In this document: piece by piece, positions 46,145 to 55,699 of the stretch
Layout: every line of letters starts with the position of its first letter
Position numbering within the stretch: the stretch's first letter is position 1
Origin: an uncultured Vampirovibrio sp.
GTDB lineage: Bacteria; Cyanobacteriota; Vampirovibrionia; Gastranaerophilales; Gastranaerophilaceae
Assembly: GCA_910583875.1 (NCBI GenBank)
Contig: CAJTXT010000002.1
Location: 310,001-374,000, forward strand
Length of the DNA stretch: 64,000 nucleotides
Direction of reading: 5' to 3'
Translations under genes and position numbers: made by a program
Notes under the pieces: model-generated
Databases searched by the model: none
What the model saw: the letters and a program-made list of their open reading frames with translations, nothing else
Told to the model about the DNA's origin: nothing

Positions 46145-47179
46145 TTATAAAAAATCCCTGTTTGAAGCAACATATTCAGAATATGTTAATACATTTGCAT
46201 TACTACTAATGATTTTTGCACATTTTTTCAAGCCTAATTTTGAAAGCTGGCATGATGTTATTATATACTTATTATCCAATTCTTCTTTTTTATAAAAGAC
46301 TTTTTCAATAAGCACTTTAGCTAATTTTTTATATTTTAAAATAAAAAAGTTTTCCATTAGTGAACAACTGCCTTTTTTATTTATTACAGGCATTTCTTCT
46401 GAAAAATATGCCGCATCTTTTCTAATTAATGGTTTATGGTAAAAGCTATTTTTATAAAATGGAATATCAACATAATTCATTTTTAATAAATCATCAATCC
46501 TAATTAACTTATGAGAAATCTCATCAATTTTTGATAAAGTTTCAAAACAAGAATCACATGAACAAGCAATATACTTAGCATCCTTTGGAATAGATTTAAC
46601 TATTTTTTCGGAATTTTTTTGAAATTTTTTCAAATTACCGTCACTTAAATACGGAAGACCACAGCAGCAATTATTTATTGAAATAACATCGTAATTAAGC
46701 TGCTCTAATATATTTAAAGTTGCATTTTTATCTGAAGGATTAACATATTTATTGATACAACCTTGAAAATAAACTACTTTATCTTCATTTGAATTTTTTA
46801 CAATTCTTTTTTTTCTTTTAATTAAAACTTTCTTTTTTAATAAGCGGTGCATATTTAAGTATAAAAAATAATAAAAAGAGAAACCAAATAATCTAAATCT
46901 AAATTTATTTATAGATTTTAATTTAGTAAATAAATCAGCTGCATCAATATTACTTGGGCAAAAATTCTTACAAGCGTTACAGTTTAAACAAATATCAAGA
47001 TTTTTAATAAAAGATTTTGTTATCTTCTTTCCATTATTAAAAAAATTATTCAAAACAATGTAGCGCCCTCGAGAAAGAAACATTTCATTTTTAGTTGCAA
47101 GATATATAGGACATACACTTTGGCATAATCCGCATTTTGAACATTTATATACTTCTTCTTTTATTTCAGCATCGATCAT
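46145..47179 (-). CDS. (Fe-S)-binding protein of GlcF/LutA/HdrD type
   Basis: 344 aa. N-terminal CSKCGLCQSVCP and CLNCNACKNFCP are two [4Fe-4S] sites. Then FQGCINKYV and CCCGLPYLSDG represent a CCG (cysteine-rich) domain, and a later CSCDSCF region is a second one. Related proteins work with FAD-linked oxidases such as glycolate or lactate dehydrogenase, but no such partner is nearby, so the electron partner is unknown. Divergent from lptC. Confidence 0.82.
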   Translation of the reverse strand: MIDAEIKEEVYKCSKCGLCQSVCPIYLATKNEMFLSRGRYIVLNNFFNNGKKITKSFIKNLDICLNCNACKNFCPSNIDAADLFTKLKSINKFRFRLFGFSFYYFLYLNMHRLLKKKVLIKRKKRIVKNSNEDKVVYFQGCINKYVNPSDKNATLNILEQLNYDVISINNCCCGLPYLSDGNLKKFQKNSEKIVKSIPKDAKYIACSCDSCFETLSKIDEISHKLIRIDDLLKMNYVDIPFYKNSFYHKPLIRKDAAYFSEEMPVINKKGSCSLMENFFILKYKKLAKVLIEKVFYKKEELDNKYIITSCQLSKLGLKKCAKIISSNANVLTYSEYVASNRDFL

Positions 47180-47251
47180 ATATTAATTATCGTATAAAAT
47201 TCATTATCTTACAATTGCAATTTATCTTTAATTATATGATAATTATATGTT

Positions 47252-47830
47252 ATGGCGTTAAAAAATTATATAAAAGATAAAAAAAATATTGCATATATAT
47301 TATTATTTTCAGTAATAATATTCGCTTGTTTTTGGGCATTTATCTCTGCAGGATTAATAACAAAATCATTTAAGACTAAAATAGTATCCCAAACATATAA
47401 GAATAAAGAAGCAAATATTGAAAGCTTGTTAGTTACCGAAACTAAAAACGGAGAAAAACTTTGGGAACTTTATGCAGATAGCGGCATGTATACAGATGAG
47501 AATGGTGTTGTTCTTTTAGAATATTTAATCGGAAATTTTTATGATAAAAATCAAGTAACAGCAAGCTTTAAATCAGATAAAGGTACATATAATTCAAATA
47601 AAAAACAAATAATTTTGTACGACAACGTAGTACTTGTATATAAAGACGGAACAAATCTTTCAGCAGAAAGAATAACATATTCAGGCAAAAATGAGGATAT
47701 TATCGCTGAAGGCAATGTAAGAATAGAACGTCCAAATGAAGCCGTCATTTGGGGCACAAAAGCTATTTTAACCGGCGATTATTCAGACTTTCACATTGAA
47801 GGAAGAACAAAATCACAATTTTATATGTAA
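47252..47830 (+). CDS. lptC: LPS export periplasmic protein LptC
   Basis: 192 aa with one N-terminal membrane anchor (IAYILLFSVIIFACFWAFISAG). The remainder is a beta-jellyroll pattern (KNGEKLWELYADSGMY, GTYNSNKKQIILYDNVVL) typical of LptC, which passes lipopolysaccharide across the periplasm. Next to an LptA-like gene, 12 bp downstream. It supports an outer membrane with LPS-like lipid. Confidence 0.87.
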   Translation: MALKNYIKDKKNIAYILLFSVIIFACFWAFISAGLITKSFKTKIVSQTYKNKEANIESLLVTETKNGEKLWELYADSGMYTDENGVVLLEYLIGNFYDKNQVTASFKSDKGTYNSNKKQIILYDNVVLVYKDGTNLSAERITYSGKNEDIIAEGNVRIERPNEAVIWGTKAILTGDYSDFHIEGRTKSQFYM

Positions 47831-47842
47831 ATAAGGTAAGAT

Positions 47843-48793
47843 ATGAAAAGACAAATAATTAATTCAATATTGATTTTAACATTTATAACAGCTGGCATTT
47901 CACATGCTGCATCTTTAACAGTTGAATCAGATACACAGGAATTTAAAGATACAGATAGTAAAATATATCTTGAGGGTAATGTAAAAATTAAAACAGATAA
48001 TATTAACGTACAAAGCCCAAGAGCGGTTGTTGAGGTTGACCCTAAAAATAACAAGGTTAATAAAGTTGAATTCAAAGAAAACGCATACTCATACCAGCTT
48101 GAAAGCGGGAAAAAACATGAAATTAAAGCGCAGATTTTGCAAATGTCTTTGCTTAACAAAGTTTTTTCAGCTCAAGGAAATACAATTTCTTCTATCACAG
48201 AAAATGGCAGACCTATAGTTATTGTAACTGCTGATAAACAGGAATATAACAAAACAACAAATACAATGAAAGCTACAGGAAGTGTTAATATTATCTATAA
48301 AAATATAGAAACTTTCTCTTCTCAAGCTTATGTTTATCTAAATAATAAAAATGATATTAAAAAGATTGAATTAATTGGCAATGCAAAATTAAATCAAGAT
48401 AAAAGCAAAATCAATGCAAATAAATTAACTTACGACAATATAAAAGAAGAAGCTATAGCAGTTGGCAATGTATATTCTAATATTGTATCAGAAGATGATA
48501 AAAACATAGAAGTTTGGTCAAATTATCAATCTTATGATAAAAAAGCAAATGTTGTAAGTGCATCAGGCTCAACTAAAATTAAATATGAAGATTATACTGC
48601 TACAGGTCCAAAGGTTAATGTTTATGGAAATAAACAAACAAAAAAACTTAATCAAGCTGTATTTATCGGCCGTTCTAAAATAGAAACAAAAGGAAGAACT
48701 ATTGAAGCAGATAGAATTACAATTACAATGAATCCTAAGGATTTCAAAGCAGAAGGAAATGTAAAATCTGTAATTCCTAATATTGGTAATTAA
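47843..48793 (+). CDS. LptA/OstA-like periplasmic LPS transport protein
   Basis: 316 aa with signal peptide (NSILILTFITAGISHA). Repeated OstA-like units (KIYLEGNVKIKTDN, TMKATGSVNIIYK, VVSASGSTKIKYED, DFKAEGNVK) form an extended beta-jellyroll, longer than the usual ~185-aa LptA. It likely makes the periplasmic bridge with LptC. Confidence 0.85.
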   Translation: MKRQIINSILILTFITAGISHAASLTVESDTQEFKDTDSKIYLEGNVKIKTDNINVQSPRAVVEVDPKNNKVNKVEFKENAYSYQLESGKKHEIKAQILQMSLLNKVFSAQGNTISSITENGRPIVIVTADKQEYNKTTNTMKATGSVNIIYKNIETFSSQAYVYLNNKNDIKKIELIGNAKLNQDKSKINANKLTYDNIKEEAIAVGNVYSNIVSEDDKNIEVWSNYQSYDKKANVVSASGSTKIKYEDYTATGPKVNVYGNKQTKKLNQAVFIGRSKIETKGRTIEADRITITMNPKDFKAEGNVKSVIPNIGN

Positions 48794-48836
48794 TATTCAT
48801 ACCTTTTAAAATAAATGTTTAATAAGTAAGTTTGTC

Positions 48837-48996
48837 AGATCCTGAAACAAGTTCAGGATGACACATGCTATTTTATGGCTTTTTAGAATTGTTTTGAACT
48901 CTTACAAGTTTGTTTATTAAAAATTCATGGAAATTTCTATATAACGTCATCTATTTAAAAAGTTAAATTTGTCATCCTGAACTTGTTTCAGGATCT
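48837..48996. repeat. Composite palindromic repeat element, locus 2
   Basis: A 27-bp unit at 48837-48863 and its inverted copy at 48970-48996 (TCCTGAAC-TTGTTTCAGGA core). They are divergently oriented relative to locus 1 and differ by a compensated CCG/CTG change that keeps the palindrome. With the terminator beyond, they fill the gap between lptA-like and permease genes. Confidence 0.75.
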
Positions 48997-49030
48997 TATC
49001 AGCTTAATACAGAATCTTTAATATAAACAA

Positions 49031-49066
49031 AAAAAAGAGCGGACTAAATAATCCGCTCTTTTTTTG
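49031..49066. terminator. Strong intrinsic terminator of the permease gene (bidirectional)
   Basis: 10-bp stem AAAGAGCGGA (49034-49043) / TCCGCTCTTT (49052-49061), with A-run before and T-run after, so both strands have a U-tract. Confidence 0.9.
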
Positions 49067-49080
49067 TATTTAAAATCAAA

Positions 49081-50406
49081 TTACATAAAGTGTCTTACCC
49101 AAATGTAAGCTGATGATAAAGCTAATGAAATAAATACAACAACAACACCGTATTTCATAAATTCCAAGAATTTAATTTTATGACCGTGTTTTGCTGAATT
49201 TTCAGAAACAATAACGTTAGCAGCTGCACCAATGATTGTAAGATTGCCTCCTAAACAAGCACCTAAAGATAAGCTCCACCATAAAGGAAGAACAAAATCT
49301 CTACCTTGAGCAAGCTCAATCTCGTGAATCATAGGCGCCATAGTTGCTGTATATGGAATGTTATCAATAATACCTGATAAAATACCGGAAGCCCATAAAA
49401 TAACAAATGAAGCTATTTTTTGAGAACCTGCTGTTACTTGTAATAACCAGTCAGCCATTAATTTAATACCGCCTGCTGCTTCAAATGCACCGATAATAAT
49501 GAATAATCCAACAAAGAAGAAAATAGTATTCCATTCAACTTCTTTGAAGGTTTCTTCCGGATTTTCAAATAATAACAATATACTTGCACCAATAAATGCT
49601 ATAATACAAGTTGCAATATGTGTTATATCGTGTGTTAAGAAACCTACAATAACTAAAGCTAAAATAAACATACTTCTTTTTAATAAAGCATAGTCTGTAA
49701 TAGTTTTTGAATTATCAATTTCTTGAATACTTGCCATTTTCTCTTCTGTAGTAACAAGTTGTTTTCTAAAGCAAAGATATAAAAATGCAAGTACAACAAC
49801 CATAATAATAAAACAAATAATTGTAAGTTCAGATATGAAATCCATAAATGAAAAACCTGCAGCGCTGCCGATAATAATGTTTGGCGGGTCACCAATTAAT
49901 GTTGCAGTACCACCAATATTAGAAGCAAATATTTCTGTCATTAATAACGGCACAGGGTTTAAATCTAATTGTTTTGCTACAACAAAAGTTATAGGCATTA
50001 TAAGAATAACAGTTGTTACGTTATCTAAAAATGCTGATAAAATTGCTGTAAAAAATGCTAAAACAATAAGAACCATTAAAGGTTTACCCTTAGTCATTTT
50101 TAAAAGTTCGATTGCTACCCATTTGAAAACACCGCACCTTGTTGTGATGTTTACAATAATCATCATGGAAACTAATAAGAAAATTACATTAAAATCAACA
50201 AAGTTAATAAAATATAATTCATTCAAACCTGTTTCAGCTATTTTTTCTTGGCTTACTAACCCTGAGAAAACAACAACCGCTGCACCCAAAAGAGCTATAG
50301 TAACCTTTGGTATTTTTTCAAGAGCAATAAAAATATATGCAAGTATTAAAATTGCAGCAGAAATTACAATCGCATGGTTTTGAACCAGTGTGTAAAATTG
50401 TTCCAT
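49081..50406 (-). CDS. ArsB/NhaD-family ion transporter
   Basis: 441 aa with 11-12 predicted helices. DNVTTVILIMPITF, NIGGTATLIGDPPNIIIGSAAG and IIDNIPYTATMAPMI are the conserved duplicated motifs of the ion transporter superfamily containing ArsB, NhaD and the P protein. Substrate may be Na+/H+ or a divalent anion; no arsenic genes are nearby. Monocistronic with its own terminator. Confidence 0.88.
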   Translation of the reverse strand: MEQFYTLVQNHAIVISAAILILAYIFIALEKIPKVTIALLGAAVVVFSGLVSQEKIAETGLNELYFINFVDFNVIFLLVSMMIIVNITTRCGVFKWVAIELLKMTKGKPLMVLIVLAFFTAILSAFLDNVTTVILIMPITFVVAKQLDLNPVPLLMTEIFASNIGGTATLIGDPPNIIIGSAAGFSFMDFISELTIICFIIMVVVLAFLYLCFRKQLVTTEEKMASIQEIDNSKTITDYALLKRSMFILALVIVGFLTHDITHIATCIIAFIGASILLLFENPEETFKEVEWNTIFFFVGLFIIIGAFEAAGGIKLMADWLLQVTAGSQKIASFVILWASGILSGIIDNIPYTATMAPMIHEIELAQGRDFVLPLWWSLSLGACLGGNLTIIGAAANVIVSENSAKHGHKIKFLEFMKYGVVVVFISLALSSAYIWVRHFM

Positions 50407-50528
50407 ACTCTACCTTTCTTAAATGTATATCATATCTATGATAACAAAAACATAGTAAGTATGTAAGTAAAAAACTTTGGAAATTTATATCTTACTTTTT
50501 ACTAATTTTACTTAAAAAATAGTCATAA

Positions 50529-50735
50529 TGTCATTCCGAACTTGTTTGACTACTTTTTCCAAAATCTTTGATTTTGTGAAAAATGTCTGGTTTCCCACGG
50601 AATCTGAGCAGATTTAAACTATATTTCTAAATTTCAGACCCTGAAATAAATTCAGGGTGACTGTTAGTCTTTTTATTATTTCGTCATTCATAACTTGTTT
50701 TATTTATTTTTCAATGATTTTTGATTGCAAATAAA
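50529..50735. repeat. Composite palindromic repeat element, locus 3
   Basis: 50529-50547 is the left half of the palindrome (TGTCATTCCGAACTTGTTT); the 51-nt module (50548-50598, inverse of 15756-15806) is inserted; the right half (CGGAATCTGAG) continues at 50599. A second palindrome (CCCTGAA-ATAAA-TTCAGGG, 50638-50656) follows, and a degraded copy of the half-palindrome plus module lies about 50692-50735. This fills the ~390-bp gap upstream of the next gene. Confidence 0.75.
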
Positions 50736-50798
50736 ATAACTAGCAAAAAAATTTTTTATCATTGTTATAATTAATGTAGAGGTTATAAGGAGTTCAGC

Positions 50799-51287
50799 AT
50801 GAGGGTAAATTCTATTTCAAACGTTTCATTTGGAGCTAAAAAAGCGAAAATGAAAAAGAACAATGAACAAAAAGAACAGTATTACAAATGGGTTAGCCAA
50901 AATCAAGTAAATCAAACTTTGAAAATGGCAAAAGGCAGAGAAGTTGAAAACGGAAAATTTGAAGCAGGTAAAGCAATTGCTACATTAGTTGGATTTGCTG
51001 CCGGCATGTATACTGTTTTTAATTCAATAAAAACAGGAAATATACAAAGAAGTGTTCAAGAAATTACACCTCAAATTACAAAAATGAAAAATAAAAGTCT
51101 TATAGGTTTAGGAATAACCGCTATTGCTTTAAACACAAGAAATGTATTAGATATTCTTAATAGAAAAAATGCAGATAAAACAGCAAATGAAAGAGGTTTC
51201 TTAACAAGCCGTCAAGAAGGTAAAGTAAGAAATGTACAACAATCATATAACTTAGCAGATGCTATTTATAACAAAAATGTACAATAA
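50799..51287 (+). CDS. Small hypothetical protein with FGA-type N-terminus
   Basis: 162 aa. It begins MRVNSISNVSFGAKKAK, a short Asn/Ser-rich stretch ending in FGAKK. Two hydrophobic segments follow (FEAGKAIATLVGFAAGMYTVFN and SLIGLGITAIALN), suggesting membrane association. Ribosome site AAGGAG lies 7 nt upstream. No function can be assigned. Its promoter may be TATAAT at 50766. It is monocistronic with a terminator. Confidence 0.75.
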   Translation: MRVNSISNVSFGAKKAKMKKNNEQKEQYYKWVSQNQVNQTLKMAKGREVENGKFEAGKAIATLVGFAAGMYTVFNSIKTGNIQRSVQEITPQITKMKNKSLIGLGITAIALNTRNVLDILNRKNADKTANERGFLTSRQEGKVRNVQQSYNLADAIYNKNVQ

Positions 51288-51303
51288 TTACATATAATAT
51301 ATG

Positions 51304-51336
51304 AAAAGGCAGATACATATAGTATCTGCCTTTTTT
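51304..51336 (+). terminator. Intrinsic terminator after the FGA protein gene
   Basis: 13-bp perfect stem AAAAGGCAGATAC / GTATCTGCCTTTT with 5-nt loop and T-run. Confidence 0.92.
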
Positions 51337-51345
51337 GTTAATAAG

Positions 51346-51379
51346 AAAAAACAAGGGGCATAATTTAACGCCCCTTGAA
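51346..51379 (-). terminator. Intrinsic terminator of the hydrogenase operon
   Basis: Stem CAAGGGGC (51352-51359) / GCCCCTTG (51370-51377); the A-run at 51346-51351 serves as T-tract for minus-strand transcripts. Confidence 0.88.
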
Positions 51380-51381
51380 TA

Positions 51382-53136
51382 TTATTTAATGTCTTTATAA
51401 GAACCTTTGAACTTATCTGTATATGATGTATGTAATAAGTGATGAGCTTTTTCGCTTCCGGGCTTGCCGCCTAAGCATTCATCATAAAGTTTTATAATAT
51501 CAGGATTTGTATGAGATTTTCTTAATTCAAGATTTTTATCTTCTTCATATAATCCTTGCGCACGTTTTTCTTTAATTTTTGAATCCAAGCAACTTGTAGG
51601 TTGGCCGCCGCCATTTACACAACCTCCCGGGCAAGCCATAACTTCCAAAATATGATAATCAGATTTACCTGCAATAAGTTCTTGCAATGATTTTTCTGCT
51701 TCTTTTAATGTTGATACAACTCTTACTTTTACTTGAGTTCCTTTAATATCAACTATCATATCTTTAGTTCTGGATTCAGCATCAACACCTCTTAAAGGTG
51801 TAATATCAATGTTGCTTAATTCTTCACCTGTAACCATATTATAAGCAGTTCTTACAGCAGCTTCAGCTACACCGCCAGAAGCTCCAAATATAGTACCTGC
51901 ACCTGTATACAATCCAAATGGTGAATCTGCTTTTTCATCTTTTAATTTCTTAAAGTCAATCCCAGCAGCTTTTATCATTTTAGCAAATTCTTGAGTTGTT
52001 AAAACAATATCTGTTTCACCGAATAATTGTTCTCTTATTGCTTCATATTTCTTTGCCGTACAAGGCATTACAGAAATAACTGCAATATTTTCTTTTGTAT
52101 AGCCTTCGTAATAGTTAGGTAAGAACTCTTTAACAACAGGAGATAACATACCTTGAGGAGATTTACAAGTTGATAAATGGTTGATTAACTCAGGGTGCTG
52201 AGTTTCAACATATCTTACCCAAGCAGGACAGCAAGATGTGAATAACGGAAGATTTTCGCCTTTTGTAAGTCTTCCTACAAATTCATTTGCTTCTTCCATA
52301 ATTGTTAAGTCTGCTGAGAAGTTTGTATCAAAAATCAAATCAAAACCTAATCTTCTTGCGGCTGCATATATTTTACCGATAGTATTTTCACCTGCTTCAA
52401 GGTTAAATTCTTCGCCAAATGCAACTCTTACAGATGGAGCAAATTGAATAACAACTTTCTTCTCTTTGTTGTTGATTAATTCCCAAGCTCTATCTATATC
52501 AGATTTTATTGACAATGCACCTGTCGGACATACGCTTTGACATTGACCGCAGAATACACAATCCACTTGAGATAAATATCTTCCGTTCATAGGTGATACA
52601 ACTGTATTTGAACCTCTGTTTACAAAACCTAAAACGCTATGACCTTGAAACTCACTACAAGCTCTTACACAAGCACCGCAAAGAATACATTTTGATGGAT
52701 CACGTACTATTGAAGGATTAAAATTATCAATAGGAAGATAATCTTTTTCTTCTAATTTCGGGAAACGAATATCTGTAATTCCGTATTCAGCCGCATATTT
52801 TTGAAGCTCGCAATTTCCTGATTTTTCGCAAGTTAAGCATTCTCTTTTATGGTTTGCAAGTAATAATTCAAGAATAGTTTTTCTTATTTTACGTACTTTA
52901 TCGGAATTTGTTTGAATTTTAATACCTGCTCTCGGAGGCATTGTACAAGAAGCTTGAATTCCTCTGCCTTCTTGTTCAACGATGCACATTCTGCAAGCAC
53001 CATATTGTGTTAAATCAGGACGGTGACAGAATGTAGGAACATCAAAACCGTTATTTCGAATTACTTCAAGCACCGTTTTTTCGTCGGTAAACTCAACTTC
53101 TATATTATTTATAAATAATGTTTTCTTATCACTCAT
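51382..53136 (-). CDS. hydA: [FeFe] hydrogenase catalytic subunit
   Basis: 584 aa. N-terminal [2Fe-2S] domain (CHRPDLTQYGACRMC ... ASCTMPP), a His/Cys [4Fe-4S] site (HKRECLTCEKSGNC), and two [4Fe-4S] ferredoxin motifs (CILCGACVRAC, CVFCGQCQSVC). The H-cluster signatures are all intact: TSCCPAWVRYVE (near 300), MPCTAKKYEA (near 355) and EVMACPGGCVNGGG (near 500). With the two NuoE/NuoF-like subunits it forms a trimeric NADH/ferredoxin-linked, possibly electron-bifurcating, hydrogenase. Maturases (HydE/F/G) are not in the window. Gap of 23 bp to hydB. Confidence 0.96.
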   Translation of the reverse strand: MSDKKTLFINNIEVEFTDEKTVLEVIRNNGFDVPTFCHRPDLTQYGACRMCIVEQEGRGIQASCTMPPRAGIKIQTNSDKVRKIRKTILELLLANHKRECLTCEKSGNCELQKYAAEYGITDIRFPKLEEKDYLPIDNFNPSIVRDPSKCILCGACVRACSEFQGHSVLGFVNRGSNTVVSPMNGRYLSQVDCVFCGQCQSVCPTGALSIKSDIDRAWELINNKEKKVVIQFAPSVRVAFGEEFNLEAGENTIGKIYAAARRLGFDLIFDTNFSADLTIMEEANEFVGRLTKGENLPLFTSCCPAWVRYVETQHPELINHLSTCKSPQGMLSPVVKEFLPNYYEGYTKENIAVISVMPCTAKKYEAIREQLFGETDIVLTTQEFAKMIKAAGIDFKKLKDEKADSPFGLYTGAGTIFGASGGVAEAAVRTAYNMVTGEELSNIDITPLRGVDAESRTKDMIVDIKGTQVKVRVVSTLKEAEKSLQELIAGKSDYHILEVMACPGGCVNGGGQPTSCLDSKIKEKRAQGLYEEDKNLELRKSHTNPDIIKLYDECLGGKPGSEKAHHLLHTSYTDKFKGSYKDIK

Positions 53137-53159
53137 TTTATTAAATTCCTTATGTCTTT

Positions 53160-55019
53160 CTATTTGATTTCTATTGCTTTAAACGGACAATTATCAATAC
53201 AAGCACCGCACTTAATACATTTATCTTGATTAATTTTGTGAGGTTCTTTTATTGTTCCTTCAATAGCACCTACAGGGCAATTTCTTGCACATTTTGTACA
53301 TCCCTTACATTTATCTTCTTGAATTTCAAAATGTTTAAGTGCTTTACAAACACCCGCAGGACATTTTTTATCTTTAATATGAGCAACATATTCATCTCTG
53401 AAATATTTTAATGTTGATAATACAGGGTTCGGAGCAGATTTACCAAGACCGCATAAAGAACCTTCTTTAATAACTTCTCCAAGTTCTTCAAGCGTATCTA
53501 AATCTTCCATTTTGCCCTGACCTCTAACTATTCTTTCAAGAATAGCAAGCATTTGTTTTGTACCTTCACGGCAAGGAGTACATTTACCGCAAGATTCATG
53601 CTGTGTAAAGTTCATAAAGAATCTTGCAACTTCTACTATACAAGTGTCTTCGTTCATAACAACAAGACCGCCTGAACCTACCATTGCGCCTACTTTTTTC
53701 AACTGATCGTAGTCCATAGGCATATCTAAATGCTCTTCTGTTAAACATCCGCCAGAAGGCCCGCCTATTTGAACAGCTTTAAACTTTTTGCCGTTTCTGA
53801 TTCCACCGCCCAAATCAAATACAATTTGTCTTAAAGTTGTATTCATCGGAACTTCGATTAAACCTGTATTATTAACTTCACCTGTTAATGCAAATGTTTT
53901 TGTACCTTTTGAACCTTCTGTACCCATCGCACTAAACCATTCTGAACCGTTAGTAATAATTAAAGGTACATTCGCAAAAGTTTCAACATTGTTTAAAAGT
54001 GTAGGACGTTTAAATAAACCACATTCAGCCATGTGAATATTTTTAGGACGAGGCATACCTCTTTCACCTTCAATTGAAGCGATTAATGCTGATGATTCAC
54101 CGCAAACAAATGCGCCTGCACCTTCTTTAATGTGAATATGGAAGCTGAAATTACTTCCCATAATATTTTTACCAAGAAGATTTCTTTCTTCAGCTGCTGC
54201 AATAGCCATTTTTAAACGTTTAATAGCTAACGGATATTCTGCACGAACATATATATAACCTTCATCAGCACCTACGGCGAAAGCTGCAATAGCCATACCT
54301 TCAAGAAGTTTATTAGGGTCATCTTCCATAACACTTCTATCCATAAATGCACCCGGGTCACCTTCATCACCGTTACAAATTACATAAGACTTTCCGCCGC
54401 GATGTTGGTAAACACTTCTCCATTTTTTACCTGTAGCGAAACCGCCGCCGCCTCTTCCTCTAAGTCCTGATTTTTCTATTTCACTTATAACAAATTCTTG
54501 GTCATTTTCTTCCAATACTTTTGATAAAGCACTGTATGCACCTGCTGCAATTGCTTCATCCAAACTTTCAGGATTAATTAAACCGCAATTTTTCATTGCT
54601 GTTCTTGTTTGTTTAGCATAGAAGTTCATTTCTTCATTGTTTACAACTTTGCTGTTTAATGCAGGGTCAACATATAATAAACGTTCAACTATAGTATTGT
54701 TTTTTAATGAGTCATATATTTCTTCAACATCTTCTTTTTTTACATGAACATAAGTTAATTTTCTATCTGGAATTACAACCAAACAGCCTTGTTCACAAAA
54801 CCCAATACAACCTGTAGGAATAACGCTCATTTTATCTTCTTTTGTAAGAATATCAGCATTAGCGCCAAGTTCCTTAAATTTTTCAATCAAATCAAGAGCA
54901 CCGTTTGCAAGACAACCTGTACTTGCGCATACAAGAATTCTTCTTCCTTGTTTATTAATAATCTCTTGAGCTTTTTTTTGCTCTTCTTTAATATCAACAG
55001 TTAATTTAATTTTTTCCAT
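53160..55019 (-). CDS. hydB: Hydrogenase NADH-binding subunit (NuoF-like)
   Basis: 619 aa. It opens with a thioredoxin-like [2Fe-2S] domain (CASTGCLANGA ... PTGCIGFCEQG), then the NuoF core: RGRGGGGFATGKKW (NADH/FMN), NGDEGDPGAFMDR, and CGKCTPCREG ligating a [4Fe-4S] cluster. The C-terminus adds two ferredoxin motifs (CKGCTKCARNCP and CIKCGACIDNCP). This layout is the standard HydB/HndC of trimeric [FeFe] hydrogenases. It starts one base after the hydC stop. Confidence 0.95.
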   Translation of the reverse strand: MEKIKLTVDIKEEQKKAQEIINKQGRRILVCASTGCLANGALDLIEKFKELGANADILTKEDKMSVIPTGCIGFCEQGCLVVIPDRKLTYVHVKKEDVEEIYDSLKNNTIVERLLYVDPALNSKVVNNEEMNFYAKQTRTAMKNCGLINPESLDEAIAAGAYSALSKVLEENDQEFVISEIEKSGLRGRGGGGFATGKKWRSVYQHRGGKSYVICNGDEGDPGAFMDRSVMEDDPNKLLEGMAIAAFAVGADEGYIYVRAEYPLAIKRLKMAIAAAEERNLLGKNIMGSNFSFHIHIKEGAGAFVCGESSALIASIEGERGMPRPKNIHMAECGLFKRPTLLNNVETFANVPLIITNGSEWFSAMGTEGSKGTKTFALTGEVNNTGLIEVPMNTTLRQIVFDLGGGIRNGKKFKAVQIGGPSGGCLTEEHLDMPMDYDQLKKVGAMVGSGGLVVMNEDTCIVEVARFFMNFTQHESCGKCTPCREGTKQMLAILERIVRGQGKMEDLDTLEELGEVIKEGSLCGLGKSAPNPVLSTLKYFRDEYVAHIKDKKCPAGVCKALKHFEIQEDKCKGCTKCARNCPVGAIEGTIKEPHKINQDKCIKCGACIDNCPFKAIEIK

Positions 55020-55020
55020 A

Positions 55021-55515
55021 TTACATATTCTCTTTCAATAAAGTATCAATAACAATTTCTACAGCATCCGGAGTCATCTTCGGATATATTTTTTCGTTAA
55101 TTACTATTGCAGGAGCTAAACTGCAAGCACCTAAACAGCTTACTGTTTCAAGAGAGAAAAGACCGTTATCTGTTGTCATTTTTCCGTCAGTTAATTTTAT
55201 TTTATTTTTAACTGCTTCAAGAACAGGCATTGAGCCTCTAACGTGGCATGCGGTTCCATCGCAGACTTTAATTTCATATTTACCTTTTGGTTCTAATGAA
55301 AATTGAGCATAAAAAGTTGCAACACCAAGTACAGTTGCCGGTGAAATTCCTTCTACTTTTGTACCTATGTATATCATAGCTTCTTCAGGTAAATATTTGT
55401 ATATTTCCTGTACTCTTTGAAGCATTGCAATCAAATATGATTTTTTACCTTCATACGCATTAATAATTTCATCAAGTTTCCTCGTATCTACTGATGAGGG
55501 AGCTTCTACAACCAT
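55021..55515 (-). CDS. hydC: Hydrogenase NuoE-like [2Fe-2S] subunit
   Basis: 164 aa from ATG 55515, which has GGAGG 7 nt upstream; an earlier ATG at 55557 lacks one. VCDGTACHVRGS and ETVSCLGACSLAPA provide the four Cys ligands of the NuoE cluster, and LGVATFYAQFSLEPKGKYEI is conserved. First gene of hydCBA. Confidence 0.94.
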   Translation of the reverse strand: MVVEAPSSVDTRKLDEIINAYEGKKSYLIAMLQRVQEIYKYLPEEAMIYIGTKVEGISPATVLGVATFYAQFSLEPKGKYEIKVCDGTACHVRGSMPVLEAVKNKIKLTDGKMTTDNGLFSLETVSCLGACSLAPAIVINEKIYPKMTPDAVEIVIDTLLKENM

Positions 55516-55699
55516 TAGTTTCCTCCTATTCTGTGCAGTTGAATTATATTTGTACATTATAACATTAACAAAAATTTTAGGGAAAGTATTTTTAGTTTTT
55601 TTAAGGTGATTAATTATAATATATTAACTCGTATTTACTATATGCAGAATCTTATACTTGGTATAAAATAAAATGTAAGATTAAGGAGACTAGTCGTTT

